6,881 bases of DNA from Caldifarciminota bacterium. Lineage in GTDB: Bacteria; Hydrothermota; Tepidihabitantia; SM23-42. Positions 1 to 6,484 of the stretch are shown here, piece after piece. The stretch spans positions 1-6,881 of the forward strand of contig DAOVAN010000084.1 in the NCBI GenBank assembly GCA_030671005.1. Reading direction: 5' to 3'. The number at the start of each line of letters is the position of its first letter. Position 1 is the first letter of the stretch. Below the pieces are notes generated by a model. It had not been told where the DNA came from, searched no databases, and was given only the letters and a program-made list of their open reading frames with translations. The position numbers were made by a program, and so were the translations under genes.

Positions 1-2
1 CT

Positions 3-1676
3 GAGAAAGAGAGCATGCTCCAGACCGATATGACGGATATGAAAACCGAGCATGGTGAACGGATGGAAGAGATTTCGCGCATTCAGGAAAAGCTCATGAA
101 AGAGCGGGAAATGTCGTGGGCCGACCAGGAGAAACTGGGTGAGGCGATCAGGAAGGAAGAGGCAATCTTAGAGAAGATAAACGAGTGGCATGCAGAACTG
201 GAACAGACCATCGAGAAATTGAACGAGGGAGTCATCCTCGACCAGGAATCGATTGAGCGCCTGAATGAAATCGCCCGGATACTGGAGGAGATTGCACCTG
301 AGGAGTTGAGAAAAGCGCTGGAACGATTAAAGGTAGCAATGGAACAGAGGCCCCTTGATATTCCGAGGGCGCTGGAACAGGTGCGTAAGTATCAGGAAGA
401 ACTTGCCAAGGCCCTGGAGCGGTCTCTGGAGATTCTGAAGCGGTATGAGCAGGAAGAGAAACTGAGGCGAATTGCCGAGCGCGCCGAGGAGCTGGCTGAG
501 CTGCAGGAGGAGATTCAAGAATTAGGCGATGCAGACGAGGACTTGACAGCGGGGAAACAACAGGATGTTGATCAGGGAATAGAGGAGCTCGTCGATATGC
601 TCAACGAGCTTGCCGCATCCGAGGGGCTGGAACAAGAAATCAAAGATGCACTGGAGCAGATGGCACAACAGATGCAGAACATGCAAAACGCAAGCGGTGG
701 TCAGAAAAAATCTAGTCTCAGTAATATGGCGATGAGCCTGCAGCAGTTGTACGAGCAACTGACCCAGGGGCGCTATGTGAATCTGCGTAAGAACCTGCTG
801 GAGAGTTTGAAGCAGGTCATCGAAACCTCAAAGGCTCAAGAGCGGTTGATCAATGAAGGACTCACGATTGAGCCGGACATGCAGCAGGAAATAATCGAAG
901 CAACCGAGACGATCGCCGAAAGTCTCTTTCAACAGCAGTCGAAGAGTCTTTTTGCAGGTCCTCAGCTTGGCAAGGGTCTGGCCCGCGCAACCATGCGCAT
1001 GGAGGAAGCACAGAGATTCTCTAAGCAGGGCAAGGTGAGCAAGATGAAAGCGAACGAAGCAATGAAGGAGTTGAATCTGGTGGCGCGTGATATTCTCGTC
1101 AGCCTGAAGATGATGCAGCAGGACGGTTCTTCTACGGGCATGAGTTCATTCATGCAGCAATTGGCAAACATCACCAATGGCCAGATGATGCTTGGCCAGT
1201 CTTTGATGAATTTGCTGCCGATTCCCGTACAGGGATTAACCCAGGCGCAGAAGACACAACTGCAGCGTCTTGCCGCACGCCAGCGTGAATTGAGGCAAGC
1301 ATTGGAATCCCTGCGCGGCGAGCCCGCGGCCGGCCAGTACGGAGACATGCTCGATAACATGATAAACGAGATGCAGGAAATGGAACAGGACTTGTTCCAG
1401 TATAAGGTGAGCCGAGAATTGATTGAGCGTCAGAAGAGAGTGATATCAAGATTGCTCGACAGCCAGCGTTCGATCCGCAAGGAAGATTTCGCAAAAAGGA
1501 GAAAGAGCAAGCCTGGCGAGGATATTGCAGAACGCATAAGCCCGGCTGCTTTGACCCAGGAGCTGGGTAAAGATGAACTACGCGAGATGTTGCAACAGGA
1601 ATTGCGCAAACAGTATCCAAAAGAATACGAACTATACATCAGAGAATATTTTAGAGCATTGCTTGAAGAAAGATGA
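3..1676 (+). CDS. Large coiled-coil protein, DUF4175-like (5' end outside window)
   Basis: The reading frame is open to the left edge (E-K-E-S precede the first visible Met at position 15), so the true start lies upstream and only the C-terminal 557 residues are seen. Counting from the first visible codon, residues 1 to about 170 are almost continuous charged coiled coil rich in Glu, Lys, Arg and Gln. An acidic break follows at about 175-190, then a Met/Gln-rich stretch at about 215-235. The rest is more amphipathic helix with further Met/Gln-rich segments. The C-terminus has a distinct motif, YPKEYELYIREYFRALLEE. No catalytic motif or membrane segment is visible; in DUF4175-type proteins membrane helices lie at the N-terminus, which is missing here. 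The composition and tail resemble DUF4175-like proteins, sometimes found near Bat/MoxR-type genes; that assignment is inferred from memory. It overlaps the TPR gene by 4 bases, so the two are probably translated together. The function is unknown. Confidence 0.85.
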   Translation, partial: EKESMLQTDMTDMKTEHGERMEEISRIQEKLMKEREMSWADQEKLGEAIRKEEAILEKINEWHAELEQTIEKLNEGVILDQESIERLNEIARILEEIAPEELRKALERLKVAMEQRPLDIPRALEQVRKYQEELAKALERSLEILKRYEQEEKLRRIAERAEELAELQEEIQELGDADEDLTAGKQQDVDQGIEELVDMLNELAASEGLEQEIKDALEQMAQQMQNMQNASGGQKKSSLSNMAMSLQQLYEQLTQGRYVNLRKNLLESLKQVIETSKAQERLINEGLTIEPDMQQEIIEATETIAESLFQQQSKSLFAGPQLGKGLARATMRMEEAQRFSKQGKVSKMKANEAMKELNLVARDILVSLKMMQQDGSSTGMSSFMQQLANITNGQMMLGQSLMNLLPIPVQGLTQAQKTQLQRLAARQRELRQALESLRGEPAAGQYGDMLDNMINEMQEMEQDLFQYKVSRELIERQKRVISRLLDSQRSIRKEDFAKRRKSKPGEDIAERISPAALTQELGKDELREMLQQELRKQYPKEYELYIREYFRALLEER

Positions 1677-2392
1677 TTATCTTATTATTGGTATTGAGTA
1701 TCGAGGCGAGAATCGATAGTCTGGAGAATGCTTTTACCCAGAACCGGGAACTCGAGACATTGCTCGCACTTCATGAATGTTACTTACTTACTGACCAGTA
1801 TCACAAAAGCATGTCACTTTTGGGCCAGGCCGAGCGCCATTTCCAAAAGGATGCGGACAAATCAAGGATCATGTTCGAATTGGGTAGTGTCTTCATGTTT
1901 GTCGGTGAGATCACCAAGGCTCATGACATGTATCTTAGGCTGGTTAGCCGGTATCCGAAGCTGAATATCGCGAATGACGCGGCCGAGCGTCTCTATCTGA
2001 TCGAGACGGCACGCGATGACACAGTACAAATGAAAAGATTGATTAACGTAGTGCGCTTGTATGAAACCGCGCAGTATGAAGCGGCAACCGATTCGGCCCG
2101 TGTTTTGTTGAAAACAGTAGTTGGCGCGTATGCATACTACTATCTAGCGCTCTCGTATCGAGGATTGGGTGATTTGACATTGACCCTGGGCGCGCTCGAG
2201 GAATTGAATACCGAGTGCCCAGGCCATAGAGTCTACGAGGCGGTTTTTCTTCAGGCTAGTGTATACATGATTCTAGGTGAGTTGGAGAGTGCAGAAGAGA
2301 TCCTGCAAGACTTGATCGTGCACGAGCCGAATACGGTCTACGCGCTCAAGGCACGCCAGAAATTAGAAGGACTGAAAGTTATCCAGGAATAG
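1673..2392 (+). CDS. TPR-repeat protein, possibly exported
   Basis: This 239-residue protein starts at an ATG that overlaps the TGA of the coiled-coil gene (ATGA), which suggests translational coupling; the purine run GAAGAAAG just upstream is only a weak ribosome binding site. Residues 2-10 (IILLLVLSI) are strongly hydrophobic and could be a very short signal peptide or anchor, but there is no positive charge before them and no clear cleavage site. The remainder is helical with TPR-like pairs at about residues 28-58, 64-95, 152-183 and 189-219. The third is the clearest (AYYYLALSYRGLGD followed by a second helix and ending in P), and a weaker one lies at about 124-150. TPR proteins are scaffolds for protein contacts, so the coiled-coil protein is a plausible partner (inference from operon position). 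The gene ends 19 bases before the stop of the convergent HAD gene. Confidence 0.88.
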   Translation: MIILLLVLSIEARIDSLENAFTQNRELETLLALHECYLLTDQYHKSMSLLGQAERHFQKDADKSRIMFELGSVFMFVGEITKAHDMYLRLVSRYPKLNIANDAAERLYLIETARDDTVQMKRLINVVRLYETAQYEAATDSARVLLKTVVGAYAYYYLALSYRGLGDLTLTLGALEELNTECPGHRVYEAVFLQASVYMILGELESAEEILQDLIVHEPNTVYALKARQKLEGLKVIQE

Positions 2393-2411
2393 CGGGTTTG
2401 GTGCGGGCCGC

Positions 2412-3038
2412 TCAGGCAACCGACAACAATGCCGTAATCAGTTTCTTTATGTCGTCCGGGCCCTTTACTTCGTAAATCTTCATGCCCAGATCCTGGGCCG
2501 GAATCAGATCCACACTATAGCGATCACCAACCACAAGACATTCATCCGGGTTGACGTCCATTTCCTTTGCTGCTTTCTTAAAGAAATCAGGATTCGGCTT
2601 CATGGTCTTGAAGCTGTTGTAACTGAAGACGCGGTCAAACAGATCCCGCACCTCAAGTGCTTCGAGGATCCGCTGTGCCTGCACCTCATTGTTATTGGTT
2701 AAGATAGCAAGGCGGCAGCGTTTTCTCAAGCCCAATAGCATTTCCTTCAGCTCACCGTTCTGGGATAGGTAGTCACGTGGGTCGAAGAAATCGATATTTT
2801 CCTTATGCCACATTTCGACGGGCATACCAAACCGAATCAGGGTTAAGGTATAGGGCACAGGGAAGCCATGTTTCTCTTTCAGGTTTTCACGCCTCTCTTC
2901 GATCATCGACTTTGCTTCTTCAACAGAAATCTTCTTGAGCTTAGCCAGGGCATGATAAGCAGCCTCAGCAAATTTCTTTCTTACTTCGGGGTTCTTGTAT
3001 AATGTGCCGTCTAGGTCAAAGAGTATTACTTTTATCAT
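2412..3038 (-). CDS. HAD-superfamily hydrolase (subfamily I phosphatase-like)
   Basis: This 208-residue protein has all four HAD motifs in order. Motif I is DLDGT, with nucleophile Asp8 and acid/base Asp10. Motif II is ILTNN, with Thr114. Motif III is Lys147 in MKPNPDFF. Motif IV is GDRYSVD, with Asp172 and Asp177, which bind Mg2+. Residues of about 15-95 form a small helical cap between motifs I and II, as in subfamily I enzymes such as phosphoglycolate phosphatases and 5'-nucleotidases. The expected reaction is hydrolysis of a phosphate ester on a small cytosolic metabolite; the substrate cannot be read from the sequence. It lies 49 bases downstream of porB on the same strand, so it is probably the last gene of the por transcript, but no functional link to pyruvate oxidation is obvious. 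The upstream ribosome binding site is weak (TGGAAT) and lies within an inverted repeat. No clear terminator is seen in the 19 bases beyond its stop. Confidence 0.93.
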   Translation of the reverse strand: MIKVILFDLDGTLYKNPEVRKKFAEAAYHALAKLKKISVEEAKSMIEERRENLKEKHGFPVPYTLTLIRFGMPVEMWHKENIDFFDPRDYLSQNGELKEMLLGLRKRCRLAILTNNNEVQAQRILEALEVRDLFDRVFSYNSFKTMKPNPDFFKKAAKEMDVNPDECLVVGDRYSVDLIPAQDLGMKIYEVKGPDDIKKLITALLSVA

Positions 3039-3042
3039 ATTC

Positions 3043-3075
3043 TATTCCAGGGAATCGTAGCTGTTTGTTGGAATA
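3043..3075 (-). promoter_or_regulatory. Hairpin covering the HAD ribosome binding site
   Basis: In the porB-HAD intergenic gap, TATTCCA (3043-3049) and TGGAATA (3069-3075) form a perfect 7-base inverted repeat with a 19-base loop. In the leftward mRNA the 3' arm (TGGAATA, four bases before the ATG) contains the only purine stretch that could act as the HAD ribosome binding site. A shorter alternative hairpin, ATTCC-AG-GGAAT at 3044-3055, uses the same arm. Pairing would limit initiation of the HAD gene relative to por. The repeat is seen directly; the regulatory role is inference. Confidence 0.35.
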
Positions 3076-3087
3076 AGACCGCTACCG

Positions 3088-4008
3088 TTACTGCTCGCTC
3101 CTTTTGAGTAGCCGCTCCCAGATCATGTCGACCTCTTCCTGATATTCTTTGATCGGTACGTCATCATGCCATTTGAACAGGTGTCCGAATCTACCTTGCT
3201 GCTTCAAGAACTCGGTTATCGGTTTCTTCTCCTTGGGCTTGACCGTGATACGATACTTGCCGTCTTGATACTCGTACAAAGGCCAGACACAGGTCTCAAC
3301 CGACAGTTTGGATACCTTGACTGTTTTCTCTGGCACATATGCCCAGCCGAGCCGGCACGGTGCATAGATATTGATGAATGAAGGACCATCCGCATCCAAA
3401 GCCTTGCGTACCTTGGTAACGAGGTCATTCCAGTAACCGATGGTTGCTTGAGCCGCATATGCTGGTTCATGGGCAATGATAATCTCGGTGAGATTTTTCC
3501 TGGGCTCTATTTTACCCGGGATCTTCGTCCCGGCAGGTGATGTTGTAGTATGTGCGCCGCGCGGCGTTGCCGATGAACGTTGGATACCCGTGTTCATGTA
3601 TGCTTCATTATTGTAGCACACATAGAGCACATGATGGCGCCGTTCGATCATGCCGGAGAGCGCTTGCAGACCGATGTCATATGTTCCGCCATCACCGCCA
3701 AAAGCGATGAACCGCAAATCCTTCTTGACCATTCCTTTCTTCTTCAGGGCACGGTAGGCCGCTTCGACTCCAGACATAGTCGCCGCAACATTCTCAAACG
3801 CATTGTGAACGTAAGGCACGTTCCAGGCCGAGTACGGGTAGATCGTGCTGACGACTTCCAAGCATCCGGTGGATGCACCGACGACTACTGGTTGTTCCGC
3901 TGCCATCAGTACCATGCGTGCCGCAATGGTTGCTGCACACCCGGCACAAGCCCGGTGACCGCCAAGGAATTTCTCTTCTTGAGCTGCTAGTTGTTTTAGT
4001 GATGCCAT
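3088..4008 (-). CDS. porB: Pyruvate:ferredoxin oxidoreductase, beta subunit
   Basis: This 306-residue, TPP-binding catalytic subunit belongs to the four-subunit pyruvate (2-oxoacid):ferredoxin oxidoreductase. Residues 18-24 (HRACAGC) give Cys21 and Cys24; with Cys49 (STGCLE) and Cys218 (APCRLGW) they match the four ligands expected for the [4Fe-4S] cluster next to TPP. The TPP/Mg2+ motif starts with GGDGGTYDIG at 104-113 and ends at Asn133-Asn134 (CYNNEAYMNTG). The length is close to the roughly 300-325 residues usual for PorB. The start is supported by a strong AAGGGGGG Shine-Dalgarno four bases upstream, inside the end of porA. The porA stop and porB start share one base (TAATG), which indicates coupled translation. 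Related 2-isovalerate and 2-oxoglutarate enzymes share this fold. The complete gamma-delta-alpha-beta set favours pyruvate, though the substrate is not proven by sequence. Confidence 0.96.
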   Translation of the reverse strand: MASLKQLAAQEEKFLGGHRACAGCAATIAARMVLMAAEQPVVVGASTGCLEVVSTIYPYSAWNVPYVHNAFENVAATMSGVEAAYRALKKKGMVKKDLRFIAFGGDGGTYDIGLQALSGMIERRHHVLYVCYNNEAYMNTGIQRSSATPRGAHTTTSPAGTKIPGKIEPRKNLTEIIIAHEPAYAAQATIGYWNDLVTKVRKALDADGPSFINIYAPCRLGWAYVPEKTVKVSKLSVETCVWPLYEYQDGKYRITVKPKEKKPITEFLKQQGRFGHLFKWHDDVPIKEYQEEVDMIWERLLKRSEQ

Positions 4009-5180
4009 TATTCCCCCCTTACTCCGTAGTATACAATATCTTTGTCAACCTTGCCTGACTTCTGTATGTCAAAGAGATTTGTGTATATGTCTTCGATATC
4101 TTCAATGCTGATGTCGCGACCGCCGAGTCCGTAGATGTAGTTCTTTAAAAGGGGGCGCGTGTCTGAGTCGTAGAGTATTGAGCGACACTCATTATAGAGG
4201 TGGCCGCCGAGTGTTGACATCGTGTCTGAACGGTCCATGACGCCCAGCACCTTCGCCTTGGTGACGGCTTTGAGCATCTGGTCTTTGGGGAACGGGCGGA
4301 AAACCCGGCACCTCACCAGGCCGACCTTTTTGCCTTGCTCGCGCATTTTGTCGACCGCAACTTTGCCCGTGCCGCCGGTCGAACCCATGGCCAGTATTGC
4401 GACCTCTGCGTCGTCCATCTTGTACTCGTCGACAATCGGATAATGACGGCCAAACTTTTCTGCGAACTCGTTCTGTACTTCATCGATGATTGGTAGCACG
4501 CGGTTCATCGCGTCGATCTCTGAACGCTTGTGTTCAAAGAAGAAATCCTGTAAGTCCAGAGCACCCAGGGTTATTGGATTGTCGACATCGAGCAGCGAAG
4601 TTTTCGGCTGTCGCGTGCCCAGCCACTTCGGTACTGCGGCATCGTCGACCATATCGACGCGCTCCATACCATGGCTGATGATAAATCCGTCAGTCGTAAC
4701 CATTGCCGGGAGTAGCGCCTTTTCTGCGATCTTGATAGCCATGATCGTTGAATCGTACGCTTCCTGAGTGTTTTCGCTGAATATTTGGATCCAGCCGGCA
4801 TCTCTTGACGCGAGTGAATCTGAGTGGTCGCAGTGAATATTGATCGGACTCGACAGGGAGCGGTTCACCAGACAGATAACGATGGGTAGGCGAAGGCCAG
4901 CCGCGATGAAGAGGATTTCATGCATCAGGGCGAGTCCCTGAGAGGCCGTCGAGGTCATGACACGTGCGCCCGCTGATGAAGCGCCAACACAGGCGCTGAT
5001 TGCGGAGTGTTCGCTTTCAGCAGGGACGAACTCGGTGGTGACTTTGCCATCATGGACAAACTTTGAAAATAGTTGGACGACCTCGGTTGCAGGCGTAATG
5101 GGATATGCGGCGACGACGTCAGGATTGATCTGGCGCATTGCCTCAGCCATAGCTTCGTTTCCAGTTCGTGCAACGATCAT
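4008..5180 (-). CDS. porA: Pyruvate:ferredoxin oxidoreductase, alpha subunit
   Basis: This 390-residue subunit contains the pyrimidine-binding part of the TPP site. Motifs seen are YPITPATEV (26-34, with Thr29 at the position that contacts pyruvate in characterised enzymes), PAESEHSA (53-60, with Glu57 the likely TPP-activating glutamate) and TSTASQGL (76-83). The substrate-loop segment is NRSLSSPINIHCDHSDS (106-122), with Arg107 at the expected substrate-binding position. The C-terminal third, from about residue 255 (VAILAMGSTGGT), is the transketolase-C-like domain. The length is near the 390 or so residues usual for stand-alone PorA. The ATG lies four bases after a strong AAGGGAGG ribosome binding site and overlaps the porD stop (ATGA). 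With PorB, PorD and PorG it should catalyse pyruvate + CoA + oxidised ferredoxin to acetyl-CoA + CO2, reversibly, in the cytoplasm. The assignment of pyruvate over other 2-oxoacids is inferred from family and operon. Confidence 0.96.
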   Translation of the reverse strand: MIVARTGNEAMAEAMRQINPDVVAAYPITPATEVVQLFSKFVHDGKVTTEFVPAESEHSAISACVGASSAGARVMTSTASQGLALMHEILFIAAGLRLPIVICLVNRSLSSPINIHCDHSDSLASRDAGWIQIFSENTQEAYDSTIMAIKIAEKALLPAMVTTDGFIISHGMERVDMVDDAAVPKWLGTRQPKTSLLDVDNPITLGALDLQDFFFEHKRSEIDAMNRVLPIIDEVQNEFAEKFGRHYPIVDEYKMDDAEVAILAMGSTGGTGKVAVDKMREQGKKVGLVRCRVFRPFPKDQMLKAVTKAKVLGVMDRSDTMSTLGGHLYNECRSILYDSDTRPLLKNYIYGLGGRDISIEDIEDIYTNLFDIQKSGKVDKDIVYYGVRGE

Positions 5181-5467
5181 TTTTCCTCCCTTACCATTGT
5201 GATTGCCTGGATCTTAGGGGGACATTCTTCAGCGCAGATTCCACAGCCCTTGCAGTAGCGGTAGTCGATGCCCTTTACTTTACCATCCTTTACGATGATC
5301 GCCGAGTCTGGACAATAAATCCAGCAAAGAAAGCAGTTAGTGCACTTTTCTTCATCCCAGATTGGTTTTTCACTGCGCCAGTCACCGGTTTCGAATTCCT
5401 CGCTCGAGCCGCCTTCCAGGACAAGACCGATTGGTAATTCTTTCCAACCCTTTTTTTCCTTTTTCAT
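5177..5467 (-). CDS. porD: Pyruvate:ferredoxin oxidoreductase, delta subunit (2[4Fe-4S] ferredoxin)
   Basis: This 96-residue ferredoxin-like subunit has two classical CxxCxxCxxxC motifs: Cys42, Cys45, Cys48, Cys52 (CTNCFLCWIYCPD) and Cys72, Cys75, Cys78, Cys82 (CKGCGICAEECPP). Each motif is followed by Pro, and the two clusters exchange a ligand in the usual crossed way (family knowledge). The N-terminal 40 residues, including GWKELPIG and TGDWRSEKP, are the extension typical of PorD rather than of free ferredoxins. It passes electrons from the PorA/PorB TPP site to external ferredoxin. A perfect AGGAGG ribosome binding site lies seven bases before the ATG. The gene overlaps porG by four bases at its start and porA by four bases at its end, so it sits in a fully coupled chain. 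Confidence 0.96.
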   Translation of the reverse strand: MKKEKKGWKELPIGLVLEGGSSEEFETGDWRSEKPIWDEEKCTNCFLCWIYCPDSAIIVKDGKVKGIDYRYCKGCGICAEECPPKIQAITMVREEK

Positions 5468-6036
5468 GCTTTAGCCTCCTCGTATGCGCGTTTGATCGCC
5501 TTTATATTACCGTCAACCACTTCCGGACGATTCGGGAATTTGTGCTCCAAGCGGATCTTAACAGAATCGAGCATGTCATTGAAATCGAGCAGCTTGGAAA
5601 CCTTTATCAAAGCGCCTAGCATCGGGGTGTTCGGGAGGTCACGTTTCAGTATCTCTGTAGAAATTTTACTGGCATCCACAACATAAACATGCTGCTTGGT
5701 CAAATTCAATTCCTTCTTTATTTCTTCAGCACTTTTCTGTGTGTTGACCAGGATCACGCCATCCTCGGGCAGACCCTCGGTTACGTTTATTGTTTCCATC
5801 AGCGTCGGGTCCAACACGACAACAATATTGGGTGATTTGATACCACAATGTTGAAGTATCGGTTTATCAGAAATACGATTGAATGCAAAGACCGGTGCTC
5901 CCATTCTTTCCGGTCCGTATTCAGGAAATGCTTGTATGTATTTGCCTGTTTCGACTGCGGCATCAGCGAAGAGGAGAGCCGCGGTTTTTGCGCCCTGTCC
6001 GCCTCTGCCATGCCACCTAATTTCAAGTAGCGCCAT
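5464..6036 (-). CDS. porG: Pyruvate:ferredoxin oxidoreductase, gamma subunit
   Basis: This 190-residue gamma subunit is the first gene of the por operon. The N-terminal motif WHGRGGQGAKTAA (residues 8-20) and FPEYGPERMGAPVFAF (37-52) are signatures of the 2-oxoacid oxidoreductase gamma/PorG domain. The length matches the 190 or so residues usual for the family. The start is supported by AAAGGAG six bases before the ATG and by the motif falling close to the N-terminus, as in relatives. The gamma domain contributes to assembly and to CoA-related steps in this enzyme family; the precise role is less well defined than for PorA, PorB and PorD. The porD ATG overlaps its TGA by four bases. A strong promoter lies upstream, giving a predicted leader of a little over 110 bases. 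Confidence 0.95.
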   Translation of the reverse strand: MALLEIRWHGRGGQGAKTAALLFADAAVETGKYIQAFPEYGPERMGAPVFAFNRISDKPILQHCGIKSPNIVVVLDPTLMETINVTEGLPEDGVILVNTQKSAEEIKKELNLTKQHVYVVDASKISTEILKRDLPNTPMLGALIKVSKLLDFNDMLDSVKIRLEHKFPNRPEVVDGNIKAIKRAYEEAKA

Positions 6037-6057
6037 TTTTTGCTCCTTTCTTCCTTA

Positions 6058-6144
6058 ATTATTAGGGATTAATCTTCGTAATATAATCTCGGGCGAATTC
6101 TAGATAAGGATTTTGTTCGCTATCTTCTTCAATTCCCTACTAAT
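6058..6144 (-). promoter_or_regulatory. Possible long-range pairing in the por leader
   Basis: In the leftward transcript, the stretch at 6144-6134 can pair with 6068-6058: TAGGGA against TCCCTA plus ATTA against TAAT, 10 of 11 positions with one mismatch. This would bring the 5' end of the leader close to the porG ribosome binding site at 6049-6043 without covering it. The pairing is AT-rich and shares bases with the loop and right arm (6145-6152) of the inverted repeat at the start site, so it may be chance. The complementarity is seen; the function is conjecture. Confidence 0.22.
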
Positions 6145-6152
6145 AAGATAGC
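6119..6152. promoter_or_regulatory. Inverted repeat at the por transcription start (possible operator)
   Basis: GCTATCTT (6119-6126) and AAGATAGC (6145-6152) form a perfect 8-base inverted repeat with an 18-base spacer. The predicted por start site (about 6149) falls inside the right arm, so the full hairpin would not be transcribed. The arms lie about 26 bases (2.5 helical turns) apart, which would suit a dimeric repressor only in some binding geometries. Its position just downstream of the -10 box favours a DNA operator over an RNA element. No regulator gene is present in the window. Confidence 0.35.
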
Positions 6153-6155
6153 TTA

Positions 6156-6183
6156 ATTATACCCGAAATGGACCAAAAGTCAA
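6156..6183 (-). promoter_or_regulatory. Sigma-70 promoter of the por operon
   Basis: On the minus strand TTGACT (6183-6178, five of six to the consensus -35) is followed after 16 bases by a perfect TATAAT (6161-6156). Transcription should start near 6149, about 113 bases before the porG ATG. No other pair of comparable quality lies between it and porG. It should drive porGDAB and probably the HAD gene. Confidence 0.75.
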
Positions 6184-6192
6184 GAGAAATAC

Positions 6193-6296
6193 CATGATAC
6201 AGGATGCATGATTCCCCTCGCCACAGCTCGGGACACTGAATTTTGCATTCAAATTGAAATTTGAGCATAATTCGTGCACGATCCATGATTCATGAT
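6193..6296. repeat. Scattered CATGAT words (four copies)
   Basis: CATGAT occurs at 6193-6198, 6207-6212, 6284-6289 and 6291-6296; two of the copies extend to CATGATTC. They fall into two close pairs about 80 bases apart, each with a copy preceded by CC. This looks like a decayed low-complexity repeat; a binding-site cluster is possible but unsupported. Confidence 0.4.
6249..6264. repeat. Perfect 7-2-7 palindrome, AT-rich
   Basis: TCAAATT and AATTTGA are separated by GA. On the plus strand it occupies the 17-base spacer between a weak TTGCAT (6243-6248, three of six to -35) and CATAAT (6266-6271, five of six to -10), a geometry reminiscent of an operator inside a promoter. The promoter match is poor and no gene follows it closely. 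Confidence 0.45.
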
Positions 6297-6302
6297 AAAA
6301 TA

Positions 6303-6334
6303 TAGTCATTATGTCATTAACTCACTGTGTCATT
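6303..6334 (+). repeat. Tandem 8-base repeat, four units
   Basis: Four consecutive octamers read TAGTCATT, ATGTCATT, AACTCACT and GTGTCATT. GTCATT recurs at 6305, 6313 and 6329, that is in steps of 8 and 16, with the third unit degenerate. This is a short, partly decayed tandem repeat in the AT-rich half of the gap. Confidence 0.55.
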
Positions 6335-6351
6335 TGATGTTTCGCAAAATG

Positions 6352-6397
6352 GCCCAATAAATTGGGCAACTACGTTCAAATAACCATGTAGTCGCCT
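6352..6397 (+). repeat. Two mutually exclusive hairpins
   Basis: GCCCAAT (6352-6358) and ATTGGGC (6361-6367) form a perfect 7-2-7 palindrome. The same GGGC also begins a second arm: 6364-6375 (GGGCAACTACGT) can pair with 6386-6397 (ATGTAGTCGCCT), with two G-U pairs and one mismatch, around a 10-base loop. Only one of the two can form at a time if this stretch is transcribed rightwards. No transcript is known, and no clear promoter lies immediately upstream. Confidence 0.4.
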
Positions 6398-6484
6398 GTC
6401 TGCTCATGAAGAGCTGTGCTTTTCGGAGATTTATCAGACTTCGTAAAGCCTTAACCATTTCACGACATAACACCTTTGATTTAC

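Noticed and set aside
962..1620. Long minus-strand open frames opposite the coiled-coil gene
   Set aside because: They are shadows of a strongly coding Glu/Gln-rich frame; their translations are Cys/Ser/Arg-rich without motifs and they lack start signals.
2393..2411. GC-rich GCGGGCCGC between the convergent TPR and HAD genes as a terminator
   Set aside because: The stem would be four bases with a one-base loop and no T tail on either strand, so it cannot act as an intrinsic terminator.
3580..3990. Plus-strand open frame of 136 codons opposite porB
   Set aside because: porB is unambiguous on the other strand, and this frame has no motif or ribosome binding site.
6082..6087. TATAAT on the plus strand just upstream of porG
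   Set aside because: No -35-like sequence lies 15-19 bases before it and no gene follows in that direction for over 600 bases.
6181..6480. CRISPR array or insertion-sequence remnant in the gap
   Set aside because: The repeats are only 6-8 bases with no regular 30-base spacing, there are no long terminal inverted repeats, and no transposase-like translation is seen.
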